Below, one piece after another: positions 62,455-64,000 of a DNA stretch of 64,000 nt (position 1 is the stretch's first letter; each line of letters begins with the position of its first letter). The stretch covers positions 1 through 64,000 of the forward strand of contig JAWSVC010000004.1 of assembly GCA_033852075.1 (NCBI GenBank), read 5' to 3'. The notes below the pieces were generated by a model, which had not been told where the DNA came from, made no database searches, and saw only the letters and a list, made by a program, of their open reading frames with translations. The stretch comes from QZLE01 sp033852075 (GTDB lineage: Bacteria > Pseudomonadota > Gammaproteobacteria > QZLD01). A program made the position numbers and the translations under genes.

Positions 62455-62585
62455 CTTTCTCTTTGTCGCAAGGCATTAAAAAATGAGTCACGCACTGCTC
62501 GTGCAGTTCTCTTGAGCGTAGTCGAAAGGCTCAATATCTTTTTAATACCTTGCGCCTCGATAAATCTGCGCTCATGACGCTTTTG
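62455..62585. repeat. Dispersed imperfect inverted repeat, copy 2
   Basis: Long arms GCAAGGCATTAAAAAATGAG (62468-62487) and CTCAATATC-TTTTTAATACCTTGC (62530-62553) nearly pair, enclosing a loop with TTGAGCGTAGTCGAAAGG. It matches the block order of copy 1 (372-476), including the GCCTCGATAAA...GCGCTC(A/G)TGACGC tail. Confidence 0.7.
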
Positions 62586-62714
62586 GTATTTTTGATTTCC
62601 TTTAAGAGTTGCGTTGTTCCTGTTAAGGTGAATTGTTATTCGGGGAGATTAACGCCGTTCGTGCTGAGCGCGAAGCAGTCGAAGTATGAAACGGTATTAG
62701 CCTCCTTTTACTCT

Positions 62715-62742
62715 GCTCAGGGAGTCTGAAAAATTTAAGTCT
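62715..62742 (-). repeat. Block repeated in inverse orientation at 21114-21141
   Basis: Its reverse complement begins AGACTTAAATTTTTCA and ends CCTGAGC, matching 21114-21141 with about four differences. The flanks are not alike, so the shared unit is short. Confidence 0.6.
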
Positions 62743-62902
62743 AAAATCACTAGTTTATTTATAATTCCGCATCCCCTTGATTAATCATATTGCCGGCAAA
62801 TTCCAAAAAAGCCAGCATAAAAATAATTTCCTGCCAAAACAACCTTTCTTTTTATTAAAAATATAATATTATTACCGGTATAAATGTCAAAAAAGGTTTG
62901 AT

Positions 62903-64000
62903 ATGAAAAGAAACGCGCTGAAAAAACTGGAAGAATGGAAGGTGCGCCTTGGGCGAAAGCCTTTAATAATTAGGGGCGCTAGGCAGGTTGGAAAAACGTG
63001 GTTGGTAAGAGAGTTTGCTGGGCGATTTGATAATTTTATTGAAATTAACTTCGATAGAAATCCAGAAAAGGCCCAAATTTTCTTGGGGAATGATGTTAAG
63101 CGAAGTATTGAACTATTGCAAATTGATGTTGATAAAGACATCCTTCCAGGAAGGACCTTGTTATTTTTTGATGAAATTCAGGCTGTTCCGGAAATGTTAC
63201 CGTTGCTAAGGTACTTCTATGAGGAATTTTCTGATTTGCATGTGATTGCAGCTGGGTCGTTGCTTGAATTTATATTGGCTGAGCATGAATTTTCGATGCC
63301 GGTTGGACGTGTTGAGTACATGCATATTGGTCCGCTTGATTTTGAGGAATTTCTGCAGGCTCAGGGACAGTCCAGGCTTGTTGGATTTATAAATAACTAT
63401 AGATTAGGTGAATCAATACCTGAATCAATTCACTCTAACCTTTTAAATTATTTGAAGCTTTATTTTGTTATTGGAGGGATGCCGGCTGCAATTGTGCAAT
63501 ATTTGGAAATCAGGAATGTTGCAGCAGCATCAAGAGAGCACAGTGCAATTTTACAAACATATGAAGATGACTTTGCTCGCTATAAGAAAAGGATTTATCC
63601 GCAGAGGTTGCGCAATACTTTTCGCAGGCTTCCGGCTTTGGTCGGTCAAAAATTTAAATATGTCAATATTGATCCTGAAGAACGCTCGAAAGATATTGCT
63701 GATGCAATGAAATTATTGGAAATGGCTAAGGTATTTAGTCGAATCAGACATAGTTACGGCAATGGAGTGCCTTTAGGGGCAGAGGTTAAAGAGAAGGTAT
63801 TTAAGCCACTATTTCTTGATGTTGGACTTTTGACTGCTTCACTAGGGTTGAATTTACCGGAATTTGAGATTCAAAAAGATTTGGTAATGGTAAATGGCGG
63901 AGCGGTTGCAGAGCAGTTTATTGGCCAGCATCTTTTATATAGTAGACCTAGCTATGAATTGCCGCAAATTTATTATTGGAATAGAGAGGCAAAAAGCTCT
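62903..64000 (+). CDS. DUF4143-type AAA ATPase (partial)
   Basis: The frame is open from this ATG to the window end, 366 codons, with the 3' part missing. It belongs to the common 'AAA_14 plus DUF4143' ATPase family of unknown function. Walker A GARQVGKTW lies near 29-37, Walker B LLFFDEIQAVPE near 89-100, and sensor-like AAGSLLEF near 121-128, followed by the PVGRVEYMHIGPLDFEEFL block; the DUF4143 part begins near 215. AAAGG lies about 9 nt before the ATG. Such genes are scattered singly in genomes and often exchanged horizontally. It lies outside the polysaccharide operon. Confidence 0.88.
   Translation, partial: MKRNALKKLEEWKVRLGRKPLIIRGARQVGKTWLVREFAGRFDNFIEINFDRNPEKAQIFLGNDVKRSIELLQIDVDKDILPGRTLLFFDEIQAVPEMLPLLRYFYEEFSDLHVIAAGSLLEFILAEHEFSMPVGRVEYMHIGPLDFEEFLQAQGQSRLVGFINNYRLGESIPESIHSNLLNYLKLYFVIGGMPAAIVQYLEIRNVAAASREHSAILQTYEDDFARYKKRIYPQRLRNTFRRLPALVGQKFKYVNIDPEERSKDIADAMKLLEMAKVFSRIRHSYGNGVPLGAEVKEKVFKPLFLDVGLLTASLGLNLPEFEIQKDLVMVNGGAVAEQFIGQHLLYSRPSYELPQIYYWNREAKSS

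Larger units (their letters stand above)
62440..62902. other. Repeat-rich intergenic region after the polysaccharide locus
   Basis: No gene is seen. It contains copy 2 of the inverted repeat family, a block whose reverse complement is at 21114-21141 (62715-62742), and a CGTTCGTGCTGAGCGC...GTCGAAGTATGAAACG element at about 62660-62698. A TATAAT at about 62865-62870 may be the -10 of the ATPase gene that follows. Confidence 0.6.

Noticed and set aside
62903..64000. Part of the polysaccharide operon
   Set aside because: It is separated by a 463-bp repeat-rich gap with its own possible -10 and belongs to an unrelated ATPase family.

Overview
The window looks like a chromosomal segment of an AT-rich gammaproteobacterium. 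The complete Pil-Chp twitching chemosensory cluster, PilU, GshB next to the 'ferrooxidans-type' GshA, and a Pseudomonas/Legionella-like O-antigen locus all point that way. No rRNA, tRNA, insertion sequence, prophage or CRISPR array was seen. The genus cannot be fixed from the sequence alone.

Layout. (1) 1-530: intrinsic terminator of something upstream, then a repeat. (2) 530-6912, minus strand: gshA-gshB-apbE-dnaG, almost without gaps, followed by pilU. (3) 7432-19777, plus strand: pilG-pilH-pilI-pilJ-pilK-chpA-chpB-chpC, a full chemosensory array for type IV pili. (4) 19928-23071: a KAS III-like protein whose catalytic His and Asn are replaced, then on the other strand an alpha/beta hydrolase with a Lys/Ala/Pro tail and an unrecognised 212-residue protein. 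(5) 23379-25349: LuxR-type response regulator, small sensorless histidine kinase, ssb. (6) 25465-62439, all plus strand: a 37-kb surface-polysaccharide locus. (7) 62903-end: a DUF4143-type ATPase cut by the window edge.

The polysaccharide locus combines a Wzi-like and an SLBB outer-membrane protein, a Wzz chain-length regulator, NeuB/NeuC/NeuA plus a HisF/HisH/WbpG-type amidotransferase set (a nonulosonic acid, probably carrying an acetamidino group), a capsule-type transferase, a pyruvyltransferase-family protein, a hexapeptide acetyltransferase, an ABC exporter in place of Wzx, a Wzy-like polymerase, an MBOAT+SGNH O-acetylation pair, three GT4 glycosyltransferases, an AsnB-type amidotransferase, a short-chain reductase, a PglC-like initiating transferase, WbpM, and genes for UDP-GlcA, GDP-Man, UDP-HexNAcA and UDP-GalA. 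Together they suggest a heteropolysaccharide built on a 6-deoxy-HexNAc primer and containing acidic and amidated sugars.

Dispersed palindromic repeats (dRS3/REP-like GTCATTCCC...GGGAATC and GTCATACCGG...CCGGTATCC, plus CTGAGCGTAGCCGAAG elements) are concentrated in a few gaps. The most striking arrangement is at 29.9-32.7 kb. There a three-gene cassette (AlbA_2/Schlafen-type ATPase, HEPN protein, MNT nucleotidyltransferase) sits between the polysaccharide exporter and wzz, bracketed by two nearly identical 71-bp composite repeats in direct orientation. This is the best candidate for an unusual mobile or defence-related unit here.
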